DNA of 64,000 nucleotides from Lewinellaceae bacterium (lineage in GTDB: Bacteria; Bacteroidota; Bacteroidia; Chitinophagales; Saprospiraceae): contig JACJXZ010000001.1 of NCBI GenBank assembly GCA_020636375.1, forward strand, positions 744,001-808,000, written 5' to 3'. Position numbers and translations under genes: made by a program. Shown piece by piece: positions 33,746 through 42,458 of this stretch. Within the stretch, counting starts at the first letter, position 1. Every line of letters starts with the position of its first letter. Under the pieces are notes generated by a model. It saw nothing but the letters and a program-made list of their open reading frames with translations. It had not been told where the DNA came from and did no database searches.

Positions 33746-33770
33746 TGCCGCGAACGGCCCGCATAAACGG
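33746..33770 (-). repeat. Half of an attC-like site
   Basis: GCGAACGGCCCGCATAAACGG repeats the arm sequence of site 2 (ACGGCCCGCATAAATGG) but has no complementary arm after it. The missing half may have been lost when the sequence at 33770-36310 arrived. Confidence 0.4.
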
Positions 33771-33899
33771 CGGCCTGGACGAATGGACAGGCTGATTCCC
33801 GAACCTCAAGCCCTCAAACCGGCCCGCGCAGACATTTCAGTTGGACAAAACCAGCCTGCCCCGCTGTCTGGTTAAGGAAATGCCCTTATCAAGCTCAAA

Positions 33900-35320
33900 A
33901 AATGCTTCATTTTTGCATTTCGGTTACAGCAGTAGTGGGAACTGAATACCGGATGGACGCGCGTTCCGCTGTACGCGGTTGCACGTAGGGTGTCGGTGCG
34001 GGCTCCTCCGGAACTGCAGCTTGCCGTGGGCTCTTTAATAAGGCACGAAGAACTATGACGTGCACCGTTGCCTGCTTGACGGGCGCGTTGTGGCCGACCA
34101 TAATGCGACGTTAAATGTGTCGTATTGTGCATAACTCCCATATGCCCGTGGCTTCAGGCCTGCCCTGTTTCTGTTGTGACTCACATACGTTTGCCGTTCG
34201 TCAGACAGCGCTTATCAATGCGACAGACGCTAAATTTCATACTGTCTCCAAATTGGTGTTCACCACCGCGCTGGCGGCTGCCCGTTCCTCATGGCTTGGT
34301 GGTAATCCGCCCTGATTTCTTTTAGCTTGGCGTACTTCCTCCACGATGGCGCTATCTTCCGTTGCGCTTAGCCACCGCCTCCTGTCTGCGCCGAGGTTAC
34401 GGCAGTGCGTGGGGTGTACTTAGTCGAACCGTGTGCGCTCATGGAACCTCCGTTCTTTGCCGCCAGCCGCCATTTGTACATCTCACCTCAGTTGCGCGCC
34501 GTGCTTCACGTGTGTGTAAAGTGATGTGGGAACTTCGCATCGCGTAGCCTGTCTTGCCACTGGGCTTTTCCTGACGGGCATTGGTCCAAGTACTGTGCAA
34601 CTGCCCTGGAAGTGATGCGTTGCCTCCGGGCTGGTCCCTCATGGAGCGGATTATTCTGGTACCCTGGTACCTCGGATACCTCCCCCGGACGCTATCTCCT
34701 CCTGCCTAATCTCATCCCAATTGGATGCTCCGTTAGACGCTGATATATCGGGCGTTTTGTGGCTACCTGGTGCCGTTCTAAGTGGTGCGGGCTAGATGCC
34801 GTATGCGATACGTTGCTTTATGCCCGCCTTCCCTCTCGTCCCGTTCCCGGCTCAGTACGCGTTGAACAAATCGGTCGGTGCCAGTATTGCGTCTCAACGG
34901 CACTGATGGACAAACGCAACCTTGCCTTACTATCGGGTGCGCGCTGCCGTCAATGTCGATCCCAGTTCACGCACGGCGTGTCACCCATAACGTGGAAGTC
35001 CGCCGCTGATCCCGCTCTGCCGTGGACAATGCCAGGGCGGCTCCGTTCCTGCGAGGCGGCAAATCTCACGTCCCTGGGCTGCGCTCACGCCAACCGACGT
35101 CTCGCATCGCGTAATCGTTCTCTCCTTCTTTGCGGCGCTCCAAATCGCCGCGACTTGCCGATGGGTAAGGAAGCCTCGCTTCCCGCCATTCAAATGCTTT
35201 AAGGCGTAGTAACTCCTTGTTCTATCAGTCTTTACTGAAGGGTTGTTGCATTCCGTTGGTGAAATATACCTGAAATCATCCACTGCAATTTTATGTGGAA
35301 AACAGGATGGTTTGTTCATT
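33900..35320 (-). pseudogene. Heavily decayed copy of the IS91-like element at 36314-38215
   Basis: Stretches follow the better copy in order but with many small deletions. Near 34186, ACATACGTTTGCCGTTC resembles 36395 onwards. At 34258, GTTCACCACC...GCTTGGTGGTAATCC resembles 36510-36575. At 34521, GTGATGTGGGAAC and GTAGCCTGTCTTGCCA resemble 36918-36974. At 35030, GGCTCCGTTCCTGCGAGG resembles 37775. It ends with ACAGGATGGTTTGTTCA near 35304, like 38192-38208. It also seems to keep a transposase C-terminus (RHYG at about 34108) that the other copy lacks. No frame survives. Confidence 0.75.
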
Positions 35321-36313
35321 GGCGCGCGGCTGCCCATGACCCTCGCGGTGTGCTATTGTCATCTCTAAATTTAATCAGATCATCAATGCACCGTTGGTTG
35401 GTTTTCGTACAATTTGGTTGTTATGCTGTTGCAATCAGATCGTTCGCCCTTTTGAAGAATCTCCCCAGGTTGCCATTGCTCAATTCACGTTTTTGATGTC
35501 CAGTTGATGTCGGCTCAAATTTCGGCTTAAATTTTCGCTTTGCCCCAGTTGTTCTCAAATATGATTCTGCATTCTCCAGACGACCATATACCAGTGTTTC
35601 CCTTTAGTGGGTCATGTTCGTCGCAAACTTTTTCATGGTCTCAAATATATCAGATCGCATTGTGTCGAAAAGTAATTCATTGCTAACTTTAAATCATTTA
35701 AGTAATTCTTCTGGTTCCTGAAGGTCTTTATTACGTCTCTCAACCGTAATTCTGTTCTTCTTCAGTTGTTCAATTCAGTTTCTCTTGGTTTGATCTCATC
35801 AATGTTTCGAATATTCGTTTACAATTTCAATTTTTCAAGATCTTCATCTTGAGGCCTCGATCAATTTATATTTTGTTCAACTGTCTATCCATTTGTTAAC
35901 CTCAAGTTTTAAGCATTCGCTTTTAATTCTTTCAAAGTATTTTATTTGAGCGACCCCTCAAATAATGGAATCAGGTGTTTGTTTGATTATTTTATTTGAA
36001 TCGTTTTGATTCGATTACTCATGGTCTTTCGAACTCAAGTGTCTCGCGCAACCTCACGGCGCAGACTTAGTTGGAACCACTGCTGTCCTTGAACCTTTCC
36101 TCGTTAAAGGTAAATATCTTTTCCTGTAACGCGCGCTCGCTTCATTGCATCCGGTTAGCAATCCCATTCAGTGTGCTTTGAGAGCAATCGGATGGGCGCG
36201 TTACGCACGCGCTGCGCAACTGCATGTGCTGATACCGGTGCGGCCTCTGCCTTTCGCACGATGCCCCGCAGGCTTCGTATCTGATGATGGGCTCCCCTTC
36301 CATGCCGCACGGT
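35321..36313. other. About 1 kb of AT-rich DNA with no recognisable gene
   Basis: No frame on either strand looks like protein. The middle (35400-36050) is T-rich with repeated TTCAA-like words and looks like decayed coding sequence. The last part contains GC-rich palindromes (36126-36204 and GTTGGCACCCTGTGCCGCGA near 36320). Confidence 0.5.
36126..36204. repeat. Imperfect palindrome, possible attC-like site
   Basis: GTAACGCGC at one end pairs with GCGCGTTAC at the other, and inner CATCCG pairs with CGGATG. The size (79 bp) fits an attC site and the ends carry AAC and GTT. Its neighbours are degraded. Confidence 0.35.
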
Positions 36314-37261
36314 CTATAGTTGGCACCCTGTGCCGCGAACTAAATAGGCAACTGGTTTGATTATCCCCAGCCGCCGTAGGACTTCATACTCAATGCATAC
36401 GTTTTGCCCGTTCTTGTCATAAGACAAGCGCTTATTCGAGATGCCGATGCGACAGATGTAACGCCCTAAATATTCTTCAATTACTTTCGTCTCCGCCGTA
36501 GGCCATTGGTGGTTCACCACCCAGCGCTTTTTGGGCAGGCTGCTTTTGAGCTCTTCATAGCTTTGGTGGTAATCCACCTGGCCTGATTCCATCAGCTTTT
36601 TTAGCCTTTTCAGGAATATGCCGCAGTACTTCCCACTCAGCTTACGGTAAGGCGCTATCTTCCGTTTGCGCTTCGGCCAGTGCCACTTGCCATCCTGCTC
36701 ATTGTAGCCCCCGAACGTTACCAGGCAGTGCAGGTGCACGTGATACTTTAAGTCCGAACCCCATGTGTGGAGCACCGCGCTCATGCCGGGCAAGCCGCCT
36801 ACGTCCTTCGTTTTTTTGCACAGCCGCTGTACCGTCTGCCAGGCTGAGTAGAACATCAGATTATACACCTGCCAGGGGTTGCGCCGCGCCAGGCCATTCA
36901 AACAGTGAGGCAAAGTAAAGGTGATGTGGCAGTAGGGCACTTGAAGCATGCGGCAGCGTAGCCTGTCTTGCCATTGCAAGCGTTTGATGCCTTGGCACTG
37001 TGGGCATTGGCTGTTGCCACAAGATAAATATTGGTAACGAACCTGCCCACAGCCCTGGCAGGTGATGCGCTTGCCCCCAAGAGCTGGCGTACGGCACACC
37101 CGGATAGAACGGATCAGCTCTATGGTGCGCCGGCTGGCGCCGTACACCCGGATATACTCCTCTCCATAATCCCGGAACAGATCTCCTATCGTGCCTCCTG
37201 CCGGTAAGCAATCTCCATGCCCGCAATTGGGTGGGCTACTCGCTTGTGGTACGACTGGCAT
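36314..37261 (-). CDS. IS91-family HUH transposase, C-terminally truncated
   Basis: It is 315 residues against about 400 for the family. The N-terminal zinc-binding region has CQGCGQVRYQYLSCGNSQCPQC. The HUH-type nuclease region has LPGMSAVLHTWGSDLKYHVHLHCLV, the metal-binding His pair, and later EYLGRYICRIGISNKR. After about residue 300 (GIIKP) the frame runs into unrelated palindromic DNA and stops. The overlapping upstream frame at 37186 encodes the end of a tyrosine recombinase. It may still be translated but probably is not functional. Confidence 0.8.
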   Translation of the reverse strand: MPVVPQASSPPNCGHGDCLPAGGTIGDLFRDYGEEYIRVYGASRRTIELIRSIRVCRTPALGGKRITCQGCGQVRYQYLSCGNSQCPQCQGIKRLQWQDRLRCRMLQVPYCHITFTLPHCLNGLARRNPWQVYNLMFYSAWQTVQRLCKKTKDVGGLPGMSAVLHTWGSDLKYHVHLHCLVTFGGYNEQDGKWHWPKRKRKIAPYRKLSGKYCGIFLKRLKKLMESGQVDYHQSYEELKSSLPKKRWVVNHQWPTAETKVIEEYLGRYICRIGISNKRLSYDKNGQNVCIEYEVLRRLGIIKPVAYLVRGTGCQL

Positions 37262-37407
37262 AGATGGATATAACGGGCTGTCGTTTTTAAGTGCTTATGG
37301 CCTAACTGCTCCTTCAAATATACCAAATTGGTGCCATTCTCCAGGTGGTGGGTGGCGTAACAATGGCGCAAAGTATGCGGCGAGACATTGCGCTCTATAC
37401 CCGCAGC

Positions 37408-37432
37408 CGTTCGGCTGCGCTCACGCCGAAGC
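37408..37432. repeat. 25-bp palindromic insert, copy 1
   Basis: Core TTCGGCTGCGCTCACGCCGA, with TTCGGC and GCCGAA arms. It is inserted in the recombinase gene and shifts the frame by +1. Excision restores GCGCGGCAG then GCTGCGGGT. Confidence 0.85.
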
Positions 37433-37819
37433 CTGCCGCGCCTGCTCCAGGGAATGCTGCGCCGAGCGGTTCGCCCACCGGCTGCCCCGGCACTTGCCGT
37501 TGAACAGGTACTCTTCCGGCCGGTATGCCCGGTAGTAGTTGCGCAATACTTCCAATAAGCAGTCCGGCACGGACACATAGCGCCCTTTAACGCCCTTGCC
37601 TTTTACTATCCGGAGTTGCTGCCGCTGCCCGTCAATGTCCGCTATCCGCAGGTTCAACGCTTCGCTTAAACGGAGGCCCGTGCCATACAACAGCACCATA
37701 AAAACCTGGTGCTTGAAGGTCCGCCCATAGCTGATCAACCGCTCTACTTCCTGGGTGGACAATATGCCGGGCAGGCTCCGCTCCTTGCGAGGGCGCGGCA
37801 AATGCTCTACGTCCCACTG

Positions 37820-37847
37820 CGTTCGGCTGCGCTCACGCCAAAGCTTG
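37820..37847. repeat. 28-bp palindromic insert, copy 2
   Basis: Core TTCGGCTGCGCTCACGCCAA. It shifts the recombinase frame by +1. The same insert is recognisable at the matching place (35077-35092) in the decayed element copy, so it predates their separation. Confidence 0.85.
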
Positions 37848-38207
37848 CCCGAGGACGTGCTCGTAAAACTTGCGCATCGCCGAATAATCCCCGTTTACCG
37901 TCTGCCACTTCTTGCCGCTGCGGTAACGGCTCAGCAAGTAGCGCCGCGCTTCTTCCTGGCCGAATGGGGCGGTGAAGCCTTCCGCTTCCCGCCAGTTCAA
38001 AAACTGGCCCAGCGCACAGCGGTAGGCAGAAACGGTGGCCTCGCTGTAATTGCGCAGCTCCATCCAATCTTGCAGCTTCTGGAGGTGGTTTGTGTGTGTA
38101 CTCATATCTCTTGATTTGGTGAAATAATACCGCCAAATTTAAGAGAAAAATAAGTGCAATGCACTGAAAAACAGAACCTTATGAGTGTAAAATAGGATGG
38201 TTTTGTT

Positions 38208-38272
38208 CAACGGCCGGCGTATATGCCGTGCCGGTGATTAACCGGCATGGAATATACGCAGTATTCTGCATA
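38208..38272 (-). repeat. attC-like imperfect palindrome (site 3)
   Basis: Arms GCGTATATGCCGTGCCGGT and ACCGGCATGGAATATACGC pair around the loop GATTA. On the minus strand the 3' end reads GCCGTTGAAC, which fits the attC R' consensus GTTRRRY. It lies 3' of the T9SS gene at 38290-40281. Confidence 0.5.
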
Positions 38273-38289
38273 GTTATTTCCCGTTATTT

Positions 38290-40281
38290 CTATTTCTTTA
38301 TTATCTTTCTATGGATTATCTCTTCATTCTCAAGAACCATAGAGATCACATACAATCCCACAGGAATATGGTTGACATCAATCAAGCAATTGCTGCATGA
38401 ATTAGTCATTATATTTAGAACAACTTTTCCATTTATATCTGTTATCCAAACTTGATTAAGGGTAAATTCTTTATTATTGCTAACTATCTTTAAGTGTTTA
38501 CTTGTAGGATTTGGAAATATCTGAACTTTTCTATACCCATCTAATTCTTTCACTGAGGTAGTCATACCTGTAACATTAATGTTGTCCAGGAAAATTCCAT
38601 CGGCTCCATTAAAACCATTAAAATCGCTTCTGCCAGTTTGCTGAAAACGAATTACTGTCTGTTCGCTTAAAGATAATCCAGCAATATTAGCTAAAGAAGC
38701 GATGTCTAACTGATAAAACTCATAAATCAGGTCAGGGGTGTTTGAAAAGTCAAAATCAAATATTGGTTCAAAATTAGCGCCTGCATCAACACTTAGATAA
38801 ATCCCATCATCTATTTGTGTTTCATCAAAATTGTCGGCAAGCCAAAAGGTTAACTCGACATTTGATTGATTTAGCAAGTTTAAATGCAAGTCAAGAGCAT
38901 TTGTGATGAATACTCCATCGCACCTTTTTCCTATCCAAGCTGAATAGGTAGAGTTATTATGGCCAAAGTTATCTACAACATCTACAAAACTCATCGGGCT
39001 TGTAATTTCGTTATCCGTATTAATCTGAACAGTTTGGTCTGCAAAATTCCATGCCCAATATGGCTGAAAATCTCCTGTCTCAAAAGTTTCTTCAAAGGGT
39101 AAATTTGCGTAAACTAAATTAGGATCATAAACGTTTACGTCGTCTATGAAAAAACCATCTTGCCCATTAAAACCATAAAAATCTTTGTCACCAACTTGTT
39201 GAAATCTAATTACGAACCGACTTGTTAATTCTAAACCAACTTGCGATGCGAACTCATCAACATCAATTGGAGGGTGGTGCCCAAAAAAAGGTTGAAAATC
39301 AGTCGCAGGGTTGCACCATTCACTGGGAAAGAAATTTAATACCGGATGGAAAGTGATGCCTCCATCGTTGCTAAAATATAGTCCATCATCATCTTGCGTC
39401 TCGTCAACATTATCCGCAATCCAAAATGTCATTTCCACATCGGTCTCTGATGATAAATCAAGATGTAAATCGAAAGCATTAGTAGTTTGATAACCATCAC
39501 TCCTTCTTCCCATAAATAAAACTGGAGTTGAATTAGGAAGATTAATTGAGCCAACTCCTACATAATTCATATTACTGGTTGGACTATTTGGCGTATTTAT
39601 AGAAACTGTTTCATCTGCAAAGGTCCAAGACCATGAAGGCTTATAGGAATTATTATTGAAGTTATCTTGAAATGGTAATGTACCATATACGATATTCTCA
39701 TTATACACTACTACGTTGTCAATAAAGAAACCATCTTGCCCACCGAAACCATAAAAGTCTCTTAATCCAGTTTGCTGAAACCTAATGACAAAGTTACTTG
39801 TCATAGTCAGGCCAGCATCAGTCGCAAGCTTAAAGATATCAATGGGTGGAAATTGACCGTAAAAAGGTTGAAAATCTGTTGCAGGGTTACTCCATTCATC
39901 AGGAAAGAAGTTTAATACAGGGTAGAAAGTAATTCCCCCATTATCACTTAACAATAGACCATCATCAATTTGAGTTTCGTCAACGTTATCTGCAATAAAA
40001 AAAGATAATTTAACATCTGTTTGTCCAGATAAGTCTAAATGTAAATCAAGCGCATTAGTTGTAAAGATATTCTCATCGACAGATTTCCCAATCATTACCC
40101 CAAAGGAACCGTTTATGCCAACTCCATTGTTTATTTCAATTAGACCATTTGTACCTATATTTAATGACCATTCAGTACCAAAACTTGCTGTATTAAAATC
40201 ATCTTCAAAAATTATAGTTGGTTGCCCATTTAAAAGAGTTGCTAAGATTAGCAGCGTAAGTGCACTGTAAATGTTTTTCAT
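38290..40281 (-). CDS. Secreted T9SS protein with three jelly-roll-like repeats
   Basis: The 663-residue protein has a signal peptide (IYSALTLLILATLLNGQ). Three repeats of about 190 residues follow, each holding a TTNALDLHLDLS-like strand, FWIADNVDETQ.DDG, ITF.PVLNFFP, VIRFQQ.G..DFYGF and a QDGFFIDDV strand; these resemble MAM/laminin-G-type beta-sandwiches. The last 75 residues form a T9SS sorting domain (VQIFPNPTSKHLKIV ... VGLYVISM). It is AT-rich relative to the core genes. It sits alone between two attC-like palindromes like a cassette, unusual cargo given its size. Confidence 0.85.
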   Translation of the reverse strand: MKNIYSALTLLILATLLNGQPTIIFEDDFNTASFGTEWSLNIGTNGLIEINNGVGINGSFGVMIGKSVDENIFTTNALDLHLDLSGQTDVKLSFFIADNVDETQIDDGLLLSDNGGITFYPVLNFFPDEWSNPATDFQPFYGQFPPIDIFKLATDAGLTMTSNFVIRFQQTGLRDFYGFGGQDGFFIDNVVVYNENIVYGTLPFQDNFNNNSYKPSWSWTFADETVSINTPNSPTSNMNYVGVGSINLPNSTPVLFMGRRSDGYQTTNAFDLHLDLSSETDVEMTFWIADNVDETQDDDGLYFSNDGGITFHPVLNFFPSEWCNPATDFQPFFGHHPPIDVDEFASQVGLELTSRFVIRFQQVGDKDFYGFNGQDGFFIDDVNVYDPNLVYANLPFEETFETGDFQPYWAWNFADQTVQINTDNEITSPMSFVDVVDNFGHNNSTYSAWIGKRCDGVFITNALDLHLNLLNQSNVELTFWLADNFDETQIDDGIYLSVDAGANFEPIFDFDFSNTPDLIYEFYQLDIASLANIAGLSLSEQTVIRFQQTGRSDFNGFNGADGIFLDNINVTGMTTSVKELDGYRKVQIFPNPTSKHLKIVSNNKEFTLNQVWITDINGKVVLNIMTNSCSNCLIDVNHIPVGLYVISMVLENEEIIHRKIIKK

Positions 40282-40307
40282 TTTTCTGAGTTTTTATTTT
40301 TATTATG

Positions 40308-40382
40308 CAGAACGGTTGGCGCCGGCGACGTAGCCAGCTTACGCTGGCTATGGCCGCTGGCGCGGTGTTGTACGCTAACGCA
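40308..40382 (-). repeat. attC-like imperfect palindrome (site 4)
   Basis: GTAGCCAGC pairs with GCTGGCTA around TTAC; outer arms GGTTGGCGCCGGCG and CGCTGGCGC extend it. On the minus strand it starts GCGTACAACACC and ends AACCGTTCTGC. It separates the NACHT gene stop (4 nt away) from the T9SS gene. Confidence 0.5.
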
Positions 40383-40385
40383 CTA

Positions 40386-42179
40386 TTAGAAATCTAATAG
40401 CTCGTTTAATGAATCATCCATTGCTTCAATTTCATCATTTAAACTGTTGATTTTTTGACTTATCAAACTTTTAAGATCGACAATTCGAGAAATAATATCA
40501 TTTTTCAGCATTATTTCTAAAACCTTATCATTTGGATTTTCTGGCAGAAGATCATTCAGCGATCTGTTTAATGCCTTTTCGGAATCTCTTCCTTCAACAG
40601 AATTGGTTTGTTCCAAATAGTAAAATATTTCTTCGTGAAAAGGTGTTTGCATAGGAAAATCTCTAATGATTGAAAAATCCGACACCTCTGCAAATTTCAA
40701 CAAACTATTTGAAAAGTTAAATTTTTCAGCTAATACCATCTCGTTAAAATGAAAAAGTTTAGGCTCTACTACAGCAATAAAAGAATACAATAATTCTGAT
40801 TCATCATCGTAATCTAGTCTCTTGAATATTGATTTCAATTCTGGTAATAAAAAGAATTTTGTGAAATCTGAATAATCCAATTCCCTACAAAGACTCCACA
40901 AATTAAAACTGTTATCCTTACTTTCTTTTTTAAGTCTTTTTGCTAATTGTTTGTATGCCTTAGGTTTTTTATCTGTTGGGATTTTACTAATAAAGGCTGA
41001 TGCAAAATATTCCTGCATTGAACGATGAGGGAATTTGTACTCGAATCCTTCTTTAATTAGAATTGATATTGAAGTTCTAAGGTCGAATATTAAGTCTTGT
41101 ATTTGATAATTGAACTCTGGATACTTTTCTTTTATTAGCAAAAGAACATCAGACAAGTCGCTTTCCGTAAAAGCGTACTTACCGTATGAAATAGTTATGT
41201 ATGAGAAAATGTTTAATATTTTTTCAAAATCCTCTTTTTGAAGTTTTGTAAGTTTTTCTCTTGGAAAGCTATTTTTAGTAATGCCATCATGCTTATGATA
41301 AAGAGTGTCAAAAACATTTCGATAAAAGGCACTTTTCTTTTTTGGAATTTCAGGATGGCTTTCAAAAGCTAGAATAAACATTGATAATAATAATGGATTC
41401 TTTAAGTATTCATTATAGGAATCACTTTCAGAATCATTAACAGTTCTTAATATTTGAAATTTTCTTTCTTCATTTTTTACAAGTAGATTAATAAATGCTA
41501 AAATATCTTCATTGGTTAAATTGCATACACTAAAATTATGAAACCTTGGAAAATTCTCTATTCCGCCACCTGGCCTTGTTGTAATTACAAAGTTATTTCT
41601 TGGATATTTATCAATGAACTCCTCGATTTGTTGATTTATCCTATTTTTCTTTTTTGAAAAAATTTCATCATACCCATCAAATAAAAATAGAAAACTTCCT
41701 TTTTTAAGAGCTCTTTTTAAAATGGTTTCAGATGGCTTTAAATCAAAATTAAGAATTTTATTAATAAGGAACTCTTCAATTGACGCATCATATTCATTCA
41801 AATGTCTCAACTCAATTAAGATTGGAAGTTTATAAAACTTCTCAATAGAATTTAAAAAAATATATTTAACCAAAGTACTTTTCCCGCTTCCAGCAGTTCC
41901 AGTAATTATAATATTGTGGTATTCACCAAAAACATCATTTAATTTTTCGAAGTTAGTTGTTAATTTTTTGTATTTTGCCGAAACTGGAAAATACACATCC
42001 TTAAATCTCACTTTATCATATCTATACAAAAAAGTATTTGTGTAATAATATTTTTCTGTTTGGGTATATAAATAGTCTTCTACTCCATATTGCAATAAAT
42101 TTTCCAATTCATTTTTAGCATTCTTGAGACTGCTAATGATTGGTGAGATCAGATTTGTAACTTCTAAATTCGATTGCAT
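40386..42179 (-). CDS. NACHT-domain NTPase, probable antiphage or signalling STAND protein
   Basis: The 597-residue protein has an N-terminal helical part (1-80), Walker A GTAGSGKSTL (94-103), Walker B FLFLFDGYDE (163-172) and a sensor NFVITTRPGGG, then the NACHT winged-helix part FPHRSMQEYFASAFI. There is no clear LRR or TPR; the C-terminus is helical with an acidic tail. Bacterial NACHT proteins of this size act in antiphage defence, usually as stand-alone genes. It lies between attC-like palindromes and is strongly AT-rich, both pointing to horizontal acquisition. The effector, if any, would be the short N-terminus. Confidence 0.82.
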   Translation of the reverse strand: MQSNLEVTNLISPIISSLKNAKNELENLLQYGVEDYLYTQTEKYYYTNTFLYRYDKVRFKDVYFPVSAKYKKLTTNFEKLNDVFGEYHNIIITGTAGSGKSTLVKYIFLNSIEKFYKLPILIELRHLNEYDASIEEFLINKILNFDLKPSETILKRALKKGSFLFLFDGYDEIFSKKKNRINQQIEEFIDKYPRNNFVITTRPGGGIENFPRFHNFSVCNLTNEDILAFINLLVKNEERKFQILRTVNDSESDSYNEYLKNPLLLSMFILAFESHPEIPKKKSAFYRNVFDTLYHKHDGITKNSFPREKLTKLQKEDFEKILNIFSYITISYGKYAFTESDLSDVLLLIKEKYPEFNYQIQDLIFDLRTSISILIKEGFEYKFPHRSMQEYFASAFISKIPTDKKPKAYKQLAKRLKKESKDNSFNLWSLCRELDYSDFTKFFLLPELKSIFKRLDYDDESELLYSFIAVVEPKLFHFNEMVLAEKFNFSNSLLKFAEVSDFSIIRDFPMQTPFHEEIFYYLEQTNSVEGRDSEKALNRSLNDLLPENPNDKVLEIMLKNDIISRIVDLKSLISQKINSLNDEIEAMDDSLNELLDF

Positions 42180-42195
42180 TTGTCTTAAATTTTAT

Positions 42196-42268
42196 AGCGT
42201 ACAACTTTAAGCATTGTATCTGCCGGGACCGCGCAGCGGTGCTGTCAGATACAATGCAGTTGGACGGA
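42196..42268. repeat. attC-like imperfect palindrome (site 5)
   Basis: GCATTGTATCTG pairs with CAGATACAATGC around a GC-rich loop. Outer ends are GTACAAC on the left and GTTGGAC on the right; read on the plus strand the latter fits GTTRRRY. Its orientation is therefore ambiguous compared with the other sites. Confidence 0.45.
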
Positions 42269-42458
42269 ACCGCCAAACGCAGCTGCCTCTATGGGCATTG
42301 TATCGGCCTATCCAGGGGCTCTCTTACGGCTCTTTAGCCATCCGTTTTTCTCTGCCGGCCCCCTGTAAGCCCCTCCGGCCGGCAACCGCAGCCTAAAATA
42401 GCCGTTTCTTCCTTCTTTTTCAAGCCAAATTGTCGCATCAGGGCATAAAATTGCTGCC

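Larger units (their letters stand above)
37186..38105 (-). pseudogene. Tyrosine recombinase broken by two palindromic inserts
   Basis: Three consecutive frames make one recombinase: MSTHTNHLQKLQDWMELRNYSEATV (SAM-like N-domain), SLPGILSTQEVERLISYGRT ... GTGLRLSEALNLRIADID (catalytic Arg), and SPHTLRHCYATHHLENG ... LGHKHLKTTARYIHL (His, Arg, His, Tyr). Frame changes fall exactly at inserts of 28 bp (37820-37847) and 25 bp (37408-37432). Removing them restores EHVLG-QWDVEHLPRPRKER and ARQ-AAGIERNVSP. It pairs with the IS91-like transposase downstream. Confidence 0.85.
36314..38215 (-). mobile_element. IS91-like element 1 (tyrosine recombinase plus HUH transposase), damaged
   Basis: On the minus strand, a tyrosine recombinase frame (broken) is followed by an IS91-type transposase. 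Upstream, near 38192-38208, the sequence ends ...AGGATGGTTTTGTTC directly before an attC-like palindrome; a terminal GTTC fits the tetranucleotide target of IS91. The downstream limit is where the transposase loses similarity at about 36357. A decayed copy lies just downstream at 33900-35320. Confidence 0.7.

Noticed and set aside
33872..35337. Small frames in the decayed IS91-like copy as genes
   Set aside because: They are short and fall in sequence that matches a transposon copy out of frame.
37186..38105. The recombinase as an integron integrase (IntI)
   Set aside because: It pairs with an IS91-type transposase in an element layout seen twice here; I see no IntI-specific patch.
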